NCBI GenBank assembly: GCA_003818675.1
Contig: RPPD01000023.1
Span: forward strand, 1-11,792
Reading direction: 5' to 3'
Origin: Spirochaetaceae bacterium
GTDB lineage: Bacteria > Spirochaetota > Spirochaetia > SZUA-6 > RPPD01
Length of the DNA stretch: 11,792 nt
The notes beneath the pieces are model-generated. The model was not told where the DNA came from. It saw nothing but the letters and a program-made list of their open reading frames with translations, and did no database searches. The position numbers were made by a program, and so were the translations under genes. This document shows, piece after piece, positions 1 through 7,109 of this stretch; positions within the stretch are counted from its first letter, which is position 1; each line of letters begins with the position of its first letter.

Positions 1-876
1 CGGCCATGAAGAGGCTGTGAGTGCCTTGTTCGCGACGAGCGCCTTTGTAAGGGCAATGGAATAGTAGCGCTTGTTCCACATGATGGGCACGTTTTTATCC
101 GAGACATAGAGATCCCCGAACGCGGGACAGCCCGCAGGATGAGCGCGGTCAACGAGCCATTTGATTGTGCTGTAGTCAAGTGTGATGGAGGAGGGCTGGT
201 AGCATCCCGGGTACTTGTACAGAGGATTTATTTTCGGTTCCTCCCCGGCATTTTTGCCACCCCAGTACCCGGTCTCCACTGAAAGAAGCACATCCGAGGT
301 TGGATTTTCCCTGCCTATGAAATACTTGAGTCCAGTTATCTCTTTACCATGATTGGCAAGCACGTTCACGGCCGCAATGCCAGGATGCGAAAATGCATAA
401 AGCCCGACATTGTCGGTCAGGGGAACGACCGGGACAATCTCGCGGATGTATTTGCCGTCCGTGTTTTTTATTTCACCGGTTGCAAACCGGATTACGTCCC
501 TGAGCGCTGCGATGCATGCGGGTCCGCCGAAATCATAGGTTCCCTGGCTCGCCCGTCCTGTTGGAGTATCTTTCTTGCCCGGCCACATGAACGTGACATA
601 CATGAAGCCGATGCTGTCAGCCTCGGCGTACTGGCGGAACTCGTCTTTCGGATAGAAAAACTCGGGAACCTCCACCATGACAGGTGCACCTTCGCTATAG
701 CGGGGATTGTGCGGCGGAACAATCTTGACCGCGATCGTCCCGCTGGGTGAAGATGAAATCAAGGTGAAAACCGCAGGGGCGTTTGGAGTCTGCCACGGCG
801 GAACTGCAAAGGAACTGGCTGGTGGAAGAAAACAAATCGTGACAACAATTGCAATGCGCAGTATTGCTTTTTTCAT
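1..876 (-). CDS. Secreted alpha/beta-hydrolase-like protein, 3' end cut by window
   Basis: The frame is open from an ATG at 876 to base 1 (292 codons) without a stop, so the C-terminus lies outside the window. The start is supported by the ribosome site GGGGGAGG a few bases upstream and by a clear signal peptide (MKKAILRIAIVVTICFLPPA, then SSFA before the likely cut, about residue 24). The mature part has an alternation of strands and helices resembling an alpha/beta hydrolase: a strand followed by a loop (VTFMWPGKKD, about 94-103), a helix AALRDVIRFATGE (123-135), and a possible nucleophile elbow LYAFSHPGIAAV (159-170, candidate Ser163) at the expected distance. The elbow is not a clean G-x-S-x-G, so the hydrolase label is inference. 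A promoter of its own lies upstream. It could equally be an uncharacterised exported protein. Confidence 0.8.
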   Translation of the reverse strand, partial: MKKAILRIAIVVTICFLPPASSFAVPPWQTPNAPAVFTLISSSPSGTIAVKIVPPHNPRYSEGAPVMVEVPEFFYPKDEFRQYAEADSIGFMYVTFMWPGKKDTPTGRASQGTYDFGGPACIAALRDVIRFATGEIKNTDGKYIREIVPVVPLTDNVGLYAFSHPGIAAVNVLANHGKEITGLKYFIGRENPTSDVLLSVETGYWGGKNAGEEPKINPLYKYPGCYQPSSITLDYSTIKWLVDRAHPAGCPAFGDLYVSDKNVPIMWNKRYYSIALTKALVANKALTASSWP

Positions 877-908
877 CAAATCCTCCCCCGGGCCTGTGCT
901 TGACGGCT

Positions 909-928
909 CAATTCAATTATAGGAATTG
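909..928. promoter_or_regulatory. Inverted repeat over the -10 box, possible operator
   Basis: The arms CAATTC (909-914) and GAATTG (923-928) are perfect inverted repeats separated by 8 bases. They straddle the TATAAT box and the predicted start point of the hydrolase-like gene. The position is typical of a repressor site, but AT-rich 6-base arms can occur by chance. Confidence 0.25.
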
Positions 929-944
929 TACAGCTGATCTGCAA
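916..944 (-). promoter_or_regulatory. Sigma70-type promoter of the hydrolase-like gene
   Basis: On the minus strand the -35 element TTGCAG (939-944) and a perfect -10 element TATAAT (916-921) are separated by exactly 17 bases. The predicted transcript starts near 909 and gives a leader of roughly 33 bases ending in a strong ribosome site. It lies just downstream of a possible terminator of the preceding gene, which fits an independent transcription unit. Confidence 0.65.
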
Positions 945-951
945 AGAAATT

Positions 952-970
952 ACACCGGAGAATCCAATGT
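952..970 (-). terminator. Possible rho-independent terminator after the 983-1492 gene
   Basis: On the minus strand ACATTGG and CCGGTGT can form a 7-pair stem (two G-U pairs) with loop ATTCT, followed by AATTTCTTT. It begins about 13 bases after the TAG stop of the preceding gene and just before the next promoter. The stem is weak and the T tract is interrupted, so this is a modest call. Confidence 0.35.
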
Positions 971-982
971 GGCAGAGGAAAT

Positions 983-1492
983 CTACAGATCAGCAAGGTT
1001 GACCGGGATCGTGAATTTGAGCTTGATGCCGAGATCCAGATAAAACTCGCTGGCATTTTCCCAGGTGGGACGCAGATAGAAAACAACAACTGGCGGCAAA
1101 AAACAGACGCCTGTGTTGACAAGGCCGAATGGAATCATTTCTCCTATCATAAGGTGAAAGGAACCGCCCTGGGGGCCTGCGGTGAATCCCGCCCCGAGGC
1201 AGATGTATTTCCAGTAGACCAGTTCTGTGAAAAACCGGGTGTCTCCCGAAATCGATGGATTAAACTGGGCCCCGGCATTGACTGTAAAAATATTGAAATC
1301 GCTGTCTCCTCCAAACAGGTTGAAGTTATTGGCAAAGGAGATTGAGCATTCCGCTGTGTAGATCCCCAAAGGAGAGCCAGGGCCAAAGGTTCTGCACGAT
1401 GCCGACCCGCCGAACTGGATAATCTGGGCGTTTGCGGCGATAATCATAATGAAAAAAAACACAGGGATAAAAATTAGTTTCCCAAGCTTCAT
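983..1492 (-). CDS. Small secreted protein, probably outer-membrane barrel-like
   Basis: I do not recognise a family. From the ATG at 1492 the product is 169 residues and begins with a signal peptide (MKLGKLIFIPVFFFIMIIAA, then NA before Gln, cut near residue 22). The mature part is rich in Gly, Phe and aromatic residues in short alternating stretches (for example RFFTELVYWKY and EFYLDLGIKLKF), as in small outer-membrane barrels. The reading frame is open up to 1567, but those extra residues precede the signal peptide and have no ribosome site. An ATG at 1504 is a second possible start. The stop is TAG. It lies 86 bases downstream of another barrel-like gene and may share its transcript or use the weak promoter at 1512-1540. 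Confidence 0.75.
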   Translation of the reverse strand: MKLGKLIFIPVFFFIMIIAANAQIIQFGGSASCRTFGPGSPLGIYTAECSISFANNFNLFGGDSDFNIFTVNAGAQFNPSISGDTRFFTELVYWKYICLGAGFTAGPQGGSFHLMIGEMIPFGLVNTGVCFLPPVVVFYLRPTWENASEFYLDLGIKLKFTIPVNLADL

Positions 1493-1511
1493 AATGAGCT
1501 GCATTATTATC

Positions 1512-1540
1512 AATATATACCTGTTTGCGGGCACGCACAA
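1512..1540 (-). promoter_or_regulatory. Possible promoter of the 983-1492 gene
   Basis: On the minus strand TTGTGC (1535-1540) and TATATT (1512-1517) are 17 bases apart. The predicted transcript start near 1505 leaves a very short leader before the ATG at 1492, or none before the ATG at 1504. This makes the site less certain than the other promoters here. Confidence 0.3.
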
Positions 1541-1578
1541 TAATGGATTTGCCGCAGGAACTGGCATGAGATTCTGTC

Positions 1579-2535
1579 TTACTTGTACTTCACGCCAAAG
1601 ATAAAGCCCCAGCGGTCTGTTGAGTATGATAAAGCCGAGTAGATGGACTTAAGCGGCTCAAAAGAATAGGTAGTGCAGCTTGCCCCTATCAGCGGCTCAT
1701 ATCCATTTATGTTGACGCTGGCAGTGAGTGTGTGCTTCATCTCAATTCCGGTATAGACAACCTTGCTCACTGCACCGCCGGAATACCCGTATGTGTAACC
1801 GATGTGGCTGACAAAATCAAAACCGTATTTGATGGTAATTTCCGGAATGGGAAAAAATGTCGCAGTGCCGCCAGCGCGGGTTTCAAAACCCTCGTCTTCA
1901 AGAGAGTATTTTGTTGGTGTGTCCAGTAAGGCAGTATCGTAATACTTTCCTTCTATTGTTGTGTACAGGACCATGACAGACTGGATAAAATATCCGGTAA
2001 AAAGGACAGGTCCGAGCTTTACCTCCAGGTCTGCTCCGCCAAACGGATAGAGATTGAAGAGATCTTCCTGTGTGTAGTACATGACGAAGGTCGGAGTATC
2101 AAAATAACCGTATTTTTCCTGGTTTATCCATTTGATATTCAGAAATATGCGCGCGTTCGCGGCTATGTAAAAGTCATCCCCCGCAAAATACCATTTAAGA
2201 AAATCAGGATTTGTTCTTAATACATCTACATCCAGATTTTTGGTGCTTTCAACCGATGTTGTGGAGCCGCCGCCGGTTTCATTGTCATATACTGTCGTGA
2301 AGCTTGAGACGGAAAATGTCACACCTGAACAGACCCATGGCGACCAAAGCAGCCCCAATGCAGCCTTGCCCTCCAGAGCGCCTGTGGTGTTTGGAGCGAT
2401 GTTGAGGTCAAAAGTCAAGAACTCTGCGTCCTTTTGTGCTTCAGCAGTTACAGAAGAGGCTGCGGCTGCAGTTTCCTGTGCAAATGCGGACAATCCGCAG
2501 AGAAGTATCATGCAGATATAAAAGAGTTTTTTCAT
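1579..2535 (-). CDS. Secreted protein, probable outer-membrane beta-barrel
   Basis: The product is 318 residues. The start at 2535 is chosen because it begins a signal peptide (MKKLFYICMILLCGLSAFAQ, cut before or near Gln20) and has the ribosome site AAGGA about 10 bases upstream. An in-frame extension to 2622 adds only residues before the signal. After a short Ala/Ser-rich segment the mature chain shows repeated strand-like stretches of alternating polar and aromatic residues with short Gly/Asp/Asn turns (for example LFTGYFIQSVMVLYTTIEGKY and TIKYGFDFVSHIGYTYGY), and ends in WGFIFGVKYK. This pattern fits a barrel of roughly 12-16 strands. No named family was recognised. The stop is TAA. Confidence 0.8.
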   Translation of the reverse strand: MKKLFYICMILLCGLSAFAQETAAAASSVTAEAQKDAEFLTFDLNIAPNTTGALEGKAALGLLWSPWVCSGVTFSVSSFTTVYDNETGGGSTTSVESTKNLDVDVLRTNPDFLKWYFAGDDFYIAANARIFLNIKWINQEKYGYFDTPTFVMYYTQEDLFNLYPFGGADLEVKLGPVLFTGYFIQSVMVLYTTIEGKYYDTALLDTPTKYSLEDEGFETRAGGTATFFPIPEITIKYGFDFVSHIGYTYGYSGGAVSKVVYTGIEMKHTLTASVNINGYEPLIGASCTTYSFEPLKSIYSALSYSTDRWGFIFGVKYK

Positions 2536-2660
2536 GGCAGGCAATTCCTTTACTTGAAAATATCTGGCGGTTGCCGTATGGTTCCAGGTTGCTGCTTGCT
2601 GTTTTCGGTTTCCGCTTCCCAAACTCTAACACATGCGCATGGTTTTCGCAAATAAAAACT
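2536..2660 (-). promoter_or_regulatory. Intergenic leader with possible promoter (2623-2651)
   Basis: This 125-base gap separates the TPR-M23 gene from the barrel gene. On the minus strand TTGCGA (2646-2651) and TAGAGT (2623-2628) are 17 bases apart, which would give a leader of about 80 bases. A perfect palindrome CATGCGCATG (2632-2641) sits in the spacer and could bind a regulator. No convincing terminator was seen. The promoter is weak by consensus. Confidence 0.3.
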
Positions 2661-4493
2661 TCAGCGCCGGATCACGTCTCCGGTGCGGGGTGAGGAAACA
2701 GTGATCCGTTCCTCTTTCCGGCCTTCCTGGGTCAAAAGCGTGTATCCCTCGAATTTGACTTCAATGCTCACCAGCCAATCGGCTGTGTACACGCCAAAGT
2801 GAAAATGAGGGATAGCTGTGTAGCCCGTGTTTCCCATTTCTGCAATCCTGTCCCCGCGCCGCACCTGCTGGCCTTTTATTACCAGGGATGATCCCTGCCT
2901 GATATGCGCAAAGAGATAATGGTAACCTGCGGCATCCTTGATGAAGATTGAATTCCCGTCACCAAGCACCGGATTAACGCGCGGGGATATGTCCGCATAC
3001 GAATCAACAACGTCCTCCACGACCCCGTCAACCGGCGAATAAATGTTCATCCCGAAACCGTAATAATCTGAATTGTGATTTCCGGGGAAAACAATACCGG
3101 GTTTGAGGAGATTGCCCGCCGGGTCAGATCCCATGAAGTCATAGCAGTACTGGTTCAGGCCCGCGTGTGTGATTGCGTCACGCCGGCTGTTGCCTGCTAC
3201 ATTTACAGGTCCGGCTATGGGCAGGGGGAGGGTGATTGTCTTTTTCGCTTCGGGATGTGAGGATATGTACAGGTCATAGGCCTTGTACGCAAGATTAATT
3301 CCCTTTTCTGTTTCGCCCTTCTGGAAATAGAGAATGCCTCGTTGTTCATGAATGAAATACATCTGTCCCATTGCGGTTTCAAGAGCGTCCAGCATGGCAA
3401 AGCCGGATGACCAGTCGCGTATTTCCGCGAACTTCCAGACGAGCCGCTGCGAGCGGAACAGGACGAGTTCCTCTTTGCTGCATGTCAAAGGCTTCCTGTA
3501 CTCTTGCAGGTGCTTGTTCGCGGCAAAAAGTCCCAGTGCACGCGCGCTGCGCGCATAATCCGTGATCTGAAAATACCAGTCAATCTTGTCCGTTTGAAAC
3601 CATGCCTCGTTGGAAAAACGTGTGATGGCCTTTTCAAGCAGTGCAAACGCTTCCGTGTACTTTTTATCCTTCGCCAGTTTTCTTGTCTCCTCCTGCATGG
3701 AGTACTGTATGTTGTCAGCCCACCAGGTTTTGTCAGGATAAAGTTTTTCACCCTGTTCAAACAGAATGCGTGCTTCCGGGTTTTTAGCCTGCTCGAGCAA
3801 ATATCCGCCGTAATTCAACAGGTAGCTTTCATTCTTGGGGTCAAGTTCTCCGGCTCGAAGATACATCTGCACTGCCTCGCGCCTGAGCGATGCGACTCTT
3901 TGATCAGCCGGGTTTGCTTTTTCCAGATCGCGCGCGCGGTCACGGCTGCTGTTTGCCTGCAGGATGCAGGTCCACAAGAGATTGGGTTTGATGTATTCGT
4001 TTTTGGGATACAGACGAAATCCCTTTTCCAGAATTTCGCGGCTGCGCGACAATTCTCCAGTGTCACGCAGGCTGATACCGTACGCGTTGAGTACCCACTC
4101 GTCCTCCGGCCTCAATTTGTAGGCTTCGGAAAACACGGCAAACGCTTTGGGGAGCTCTTTTGTATTGTAAGAATCCCAGCCCGCTTCAAGAAGGGCCCAC
4201 ACAAGGTTGTCAACGACATTTTTGTCCGTGGTGAGTCTGGCAGCCAGGGGGCGGAGTATTGCGAGTGCCTCGTCAAAGCGCTTCAGGCTGCGGAGGCTCC
4301 AGGCAAGATTTAATGCGAATCCGGTTTCGTCGGGAAAGGCGGTGATCGCCGCACGCGCGGTTTTCTCCGCGAGTGACCAGTCTTTGGCGTTTGAGGCCGC
4401 TGTAAAGGCTGTGTAGTAATCAGATTTGGGATCTGAAAAGACAGGCAGTTGCATGCAGAGCAGAATAACGATGGTTGAAAAAAATGCGCGCAT
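2661..4493 (-). CDS. Secreted TPR-repeat protein with C-terminal M23 (LytM-like) peptidase domain
   Basis: This 610-residue protein begins with a signal peptide (MRAFFSTIVILLCMQLPVFS, cut near residue 20). Residues about 22-410 are helical repeats of the TPR type (for example AFAVFSEAYKLRPEDEWVLN near 117-136 and YLRAGELDPKNESYLLNYGG near 211-230). Residues about 440-590 form an M23 zinc-peptidase domain: a first metal region with His443 and Asp452 (HAGLNQYCYDF), the LFAH motif with His530, and the H-x-H motif PHFHFG with His563 and His565. The GDRIAEMGNTG stretch before it is typical of the family. Such enzymes cut peptidoglycan peptide bridges in the periplasm. The His-Asp spacing is longer than in classic LytM, a variant I associate with distant M23 members. 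It starts 21 bases after the WG gene, with no strong ribosome site, so it probably shares that transcript. The stop is TGA. Confidence 0.9.
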   Translation of the reverse strand: MRAFFSTIVILLCMQLPVFSDPKSDYYTAFTAASNAKDWSLAEKTARAAITAFPDETGFALNLAWSLRSLKRFDEALAILRPLAARLTTDKNVVDNLVWALLEAGWDSYNTKELPKAFAVFSEAYKLRPEDEWVLNAYGISLRDTGELSRSREILEKGFRLYPKNEYIKPNLLWTCILQANSSRDRARDLEKANPADQRVASLRREAVQMYLRAGELDPKNESYLLNYGGYLLEQAKNPEARILFEQGEKLYPDKTWWADNIQYSMQEETRKLAKDKKYTEAFALLEKAITRFSNEAWFQTDKIDWYFQITDYARSARALGLFAANKHLQEYRKPLTCSKEELVLFRSQRLVWKFAEIRDWSSGFAMLDALETAMGQMYFIHEQRGILYFQKGETEKGINLAYKAYDLYISSHPEAKKTITLPLPIAGPVNVAGNSRRDAITHAGLNQYCYDFMGSDPAGNLLKPGIVFPGNHNSDYYGFGMNIYSPVDGVVEDVVDSYADISPRVNPVLGDGNSIFIKDAAGYHYLFAHIRQGSSLVIKGQQVRRGDRIAEMGNTGYTAIPHFHFGVYTADWLVSIEVKFEGYTLLTQEGRKEERITVSSPRTGDVIRR

Positions 4494-4514
4494 ATCTACA
4501 GTGTATGTGTTTTC

Positions 4515-5510
4515 CTATTGTACCTTTTTGCCCACTACCGCCATTCCCTCGGAAAACTGGTGGGCATCATCATACTGGGCTGGAATTACTGTTTTCCCGT
4601 CCCTGTCCATATAGCCAAAGAGGCCATCTTTGTAGAAGAGGTTCAGGCTTCGGGATAAATCAACTTCCTGTGCAAAGGAAAACGCAATGATGAGCTTACC
4701 CGAAGAGTCAACGACCCCCCATTTTTCCCCATTTCCAACTGCCGCGCTGACTGTGGCCTGTGAACTGCCGGTAAAATCGCGGGCAAACATGAACTGGTAT
4801 GGAATGGCAAGCGTGCCGTTTGAGTTTATGTATCCATGATTGTATTTGTAGGCGTGTACGCGCTTGCCGACCAGGGCGAGGCCCCCTGAGAAAGAATGTG
4901 CGTCGTCAAACTGGAATGGTATGGCCATGTTGCCTTTCGCGTCCACATATCCCCAGGAATATACCGGCTGACTGTTGTCCCAGCCGGTCCTCTTTGCCAC
5001 AGGCGCAAGGCCGTCGCGAAACTCCCTCGCCATGTCAAACGAAGGCTGGATCATGAAGAGCCCGAAATTGTCTATAAAGCCCCACTTGCCGCCAGAACTG
5101 GCGCCTGCAATGTTGTGGTCAAACCCGGTAACAGCCGTAAACCTGCAGCCTATGACCACTGTTCCCTGGCGGTCAATGAATCCCCAGCCTTTTTGCTGGT
5201 CCAATACTCCAGCCAGCCCCTGCTGGAATTTACCCGCATCCGCATAGGGTGCCTGAAAGGCTGTTCCGCCATTAAAGTTGAGGTAGCGGCCTTTGTTGTT
5301 TTCCATTACAAATGCAAGCCCCTCTGAAAAATCATCAGCGCGGTCTAATGTCATGGGCACAACAACTTCACCTTTGGAATTTATGTAACCATGGACATAG
5401 TTGGGCTTTGGAACCATGGCGCTGCCGGACGCGCCAGGTTCGGAAACACAGGCTGCGGAAAATACAAGTATTACAATTATTGCCAGTGCGACCAATCTGA
5501 AACTATTCAT
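4515..5510 (-). CDS. WG-repeat lipoprotein
   Basis: The 331-residue product starts at 5510, where the ribosome site GAGGAG lies seven bases upstream. The frame is open far upstream (to 5981), but that stretch is the antiparallel-frame shadow of the TspO-like gene. Residues 1-20 are a hydrophobic signal ending in FSAAC, with Cys21 the likely lipidated residue; Ser at -3 is atypical for Proteobacteria but tolerated in spirochaetes. The rest is about eight WG-type repeats, starting near 40 (HGYINSKG), 75 (degenerate), 109 (WGFIDRQG), 143 (WGFIDNFG), 186 (WGYVDAKG), 225 (HGYINSNG), 264 (WGVVDSSG) and 298 (FGYMDRDG), each followed by a strand, a 'P-x-x-F/Y-D-x-A' turn and 'F-x-x-G-L-A'. WG repeats form a solvent-exposed repeat fold; ligands are generally unknown. 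The stop is TAG. Confidence 0.88.
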   Translation of the reverse strand: MNSFRLVALAIIVILVFSAACVSEPGASGSAMVPKPNYVHGYINSKGEVVVPMTLDRADDFSEGLAFVMENNKGRYLNFNGGTAFQAPYADAGKFQQGLAGVLDQQKGWGFIDRQGTVVIGCRFTAVTGFDHNIAGASSGGKWGFIDNFGLFMIQPSFDMAREFRDGLAPVAKRTGWDNSQPVYSWGYVDAKGNMAIPFQFDDAHSFSGGLALVGKRVHAYKYNHGYINSNGTLAIPYQFMFARDFTGSSQATVSAAVGNGEKWGVVDSSGKLIIAFSFAQEVDLSRSLNLFYKDGLFGYMDRDGKTVIPAQYDDAHQFSEGMAVVGKKVQ

Positions 5511-5524
5511 GTCAAATCTCCTCG

Positions 5525-6334
5525 TCATGCGGATTTTTGTCTGCGGCCAGACAGAATGCGGATCAGTGTGAAAACCATGCCAGCGCCAACAACAAGCAAG
5601 CTTATCAGGGCTGTAAATGAGACTTCTGGAACGGCAGGCATTCCTGGTGATGTGCGCTTTATGAAAATGCCTGCAAGAGCCCAGATTACAACAAGGCCCA
5701 AAGCCATGTCCTTGCGCAAAACAAGGGCTGCCAGGGCAATACAGGCTGCGACAATTATGAGGGCCACGGTCCAGAAAACCTCTCCGAGGCCTGCAGTGTC
5801 CCAGCCGATTGTCACAAGAAATGCGGTGATGTTTGCGATTGTGGCAACGCAGATCCAGCCAAGGTAAACGCTTACAGGAATGCGGACACAGATTGTTTCT
5901 GACATGGGTGCTTTTGAAGTGCCAATGCCCAGCCTCTGGTATGCGGCAATCAGTGTTCCAAGAATGATGATCATGAAACACACCGAAAGCGCTGTCTGCA
6001 GATAGTGCCAGGAGATGATCCAGCAGGCATTCGCTATAAAATTGATTATCAAAAGCCAGTTGATGCCGGACAGAAAAGGCATATCCTTCTTTTCTTTTGA
6101 AAAAAGGTCGCGCGCCTGGAATATAATGAACATCGTAATCAGGATGTAAATGGGCCCCCAGATGGAAAAAGTGATTCCGGCAGGTACAAAAAGATTGGGT
6201 ATCAAGTCAGAGATTTCACCGGTGCGTCTTCCGGCAATTGGCAATAAATTGGCAAGCGCATTCACAGTGATCATTACAGCGGCACTAATGATATTTCCTG
6301 CCTGGAACAGTGACTTTGTCGTTTCGCTTTTCAT
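5525..6334 (-). CDS. TspO/MBR-like (tryptophan-rich sensory protein family) membrane protein
   Basis: The start at 6334 follows a strong ribosome site (TTGGAGG, about 6 bases away); the frame continues to 6397 but without such support. The 269-residue product has about seven hydrophobic helices, more than the five of classic TspO. The conserved block NLFVPAGITFSIWGPIYIL (48-66) and the NFIANACWIISWHY segment (98-111) mark it as the longer bacterial TspO-like family usually annotated as tryptophan-rich sensory protein. Classic TspO proteins bind porphyrins or sterols; whether this longer branch does is not established. It ends in a basic tail (GRRQKSA) and its TGA stop is 14 bases before the WG start, so the two are probably co-translated. 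Confidence 0.85.
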   Translation of the reverse strand: MKSETTKSLFQAGNIISAAVMITVNALANLLPIAGRRTGEISDLIPNLFVPAGITFSIWGPIYILITMFIIFQARDLFSKEKKDMPFLSGINWLLIINFIANACWIISWHYLQTALSVCFMIIILGTLIAAYQRLGIGTSKAPMSETICVRIPVSVYLGWICVATIANITAFLVTIGWDTAGLGEVFWTVALIIVAACIALAALVLRKDMALGLVVIWALAGIFIKRTSPGMPAVPEVSFTALISLLVVGAGMVFTLIRILSGRRQKSA

Positions 6335-6342
6335 GTTTGCCT

Positions 6343-6369
6343 CCAATAAGAAAATCTGCCTGCTATTGG
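6343..6369 (-). promoter_or_regulatory. Inverted repeat covering the TspO ribosome site
   Basis: On the minus strand CCAATA (6364-6369) and TATTGG (6343-6348) are perfect complements with a 15-base loop. The upstream arm contains the TAG stop of the preceding gene and the downstream arm overlaps the TTGGAGG ribosome site of the TspO-like gene. A ribosome ending at that stop would open the hairpin, so translational coupling is possible. The stem is short and rich in A-T pairs. Confidence 0.3.
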
Positions 6370-7106
6370 TTTTCAGACTTGTTGCGGTTTTCCGCATAAA
6401 GTCTTTGCCTGTTTTTTATGTAATTCTCGACAGTGGGCGAGGACTCGTCACTCGTATACACAACCCAATCCCCTGGATCAATAAAACTCACGACGGCATC
6501 AGGTTGATCAAGGTGAACTCCCCGGTAGATTGTGTCCAGCCAGTCAATTGTTCTGCCAGCCTTGATGGCCTCCTCCCTGAAGCGATAGTCCTCAAAATAT
6601 TCCACGGTCCCTTGCCCTGCGGGTTTTATTGAATCGCCTGTGCCTTCGACCCTGGCTGCGATTGTCTCCGTTATATAGATCATCAGGTTGTATGGGTCAA
6701 ACGCCCAGTAACCGGTTGTCTTCCAGATCGCGGAACCTGATGCGTATTGTCCGCCGGGGTAGAGGAAGAAAACGCCCCTGCCGGCGAGTATGACCTTTTT
6801 CCCGGCTGGCACAGAGAGACCCTGGTGCTGGTCAAATGCCTTTATCATTGTGCAGTCCGGGCTTTCGCCAACCGGAATTGTCTGCCCTGCTGAAAGGAAT
6901 TCAATTTCCGCTATCCGCACACGATCAAACTCTGTGCCCCTGTATATTTCATTGATGAGAATTTTGCATTTGGAAATTTCACGCTCTGGAAATGCAGTCT
7001 CGCGGATAATTACACCGGGCGGGGCTGTGGTTACGACCAGTTCATTGTCAAGAACCAGGGTCAATGTCTTAATACGGTTGTAGTAATGGAAATCAGGCGA
7101 AAGGTG
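6363..7106 (-). pseudogene. C-terminal part of discoidin/NADase-type lipoprotein, cut off by in-frame TAG
   Basis: This frame is open from directly after the TAG at 7107-7109 to a TAG at 6363. It is in the same frame as the upstream half, so no frameshift is involved. It starts with the second half of the carbohydrate-binding fold: HLSPDFHYYNRIKTLTLVLD matches the family pattern of 'GY...Y..NNR.K....' followed by a strand. Further on is an unrecognised region (about 170 residues) with segments such as KKVILAGRGVFFLYPGGQYA and a polar Asn/Arg/Lys-rich tail (NRQRLYAENRNKSENQ). There is no ATG near the beginning; the first possible start is a TTG at 7064 with no ribosome site, inside the fold. 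Unless the stop is read through, this part is probably not made. Confidence 0.65.
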
Positions 7107-7109
7107 CTA
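7107..7109 (-). other. In-frame TAG interrupting the lipoprotein gene
   Basis: The minus-strand codons read CCA TAC TAG CAC CTT. Protein similarity to the discoidin/NADase-type domain runs through the stop, which falls just after the Tyr of a 'GY'-like position. A single C-to-T change from CAG (Gln) would create it. The following base is C, a weak termination context in enterobacteria. Confidence 0.8.

Noticed and set aside
349..750. Plus-strand open frame of 133 codons
   Set aside because: It is antisense to the hydrolase-like gene, which has a signal peptide, ribosome site and promoter; the plus-strand frame has none of these.
1493..1567. Start of the small barrel-like protein at 1567
   Set aside because: The added residues come before the signal peptide and no ribosome site precedes that ATG.
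3504..4313. Long plus-strand open frame of 269 codons
   Set aside because: It is antisense to the well-supported TPR-M23 gene, has Cys/Arg/Phe-rich low-quality composition and no recognisable domain.
5511..5981. N-terminal extension of the WG protein to 5981
   Set aside because: It lies inside the TspO-like gene in another frame, lacks protein-like composition (many His, Arg and Cys), and the ribosome site and lipoprotein signal mark the start at 5510.
7107..7109. Pyrrolysine insertion at the TAG
   Set aside because: The position is a variable surface loop of a binding domain, not a known pyrrolysine enzyme, and no pyl gene is in the window.
7064..7109. Frameshift in the lipoprotein gene
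   Set aside because: The upstream and downstream parts are in the same frame; only a stop codon lies between them.
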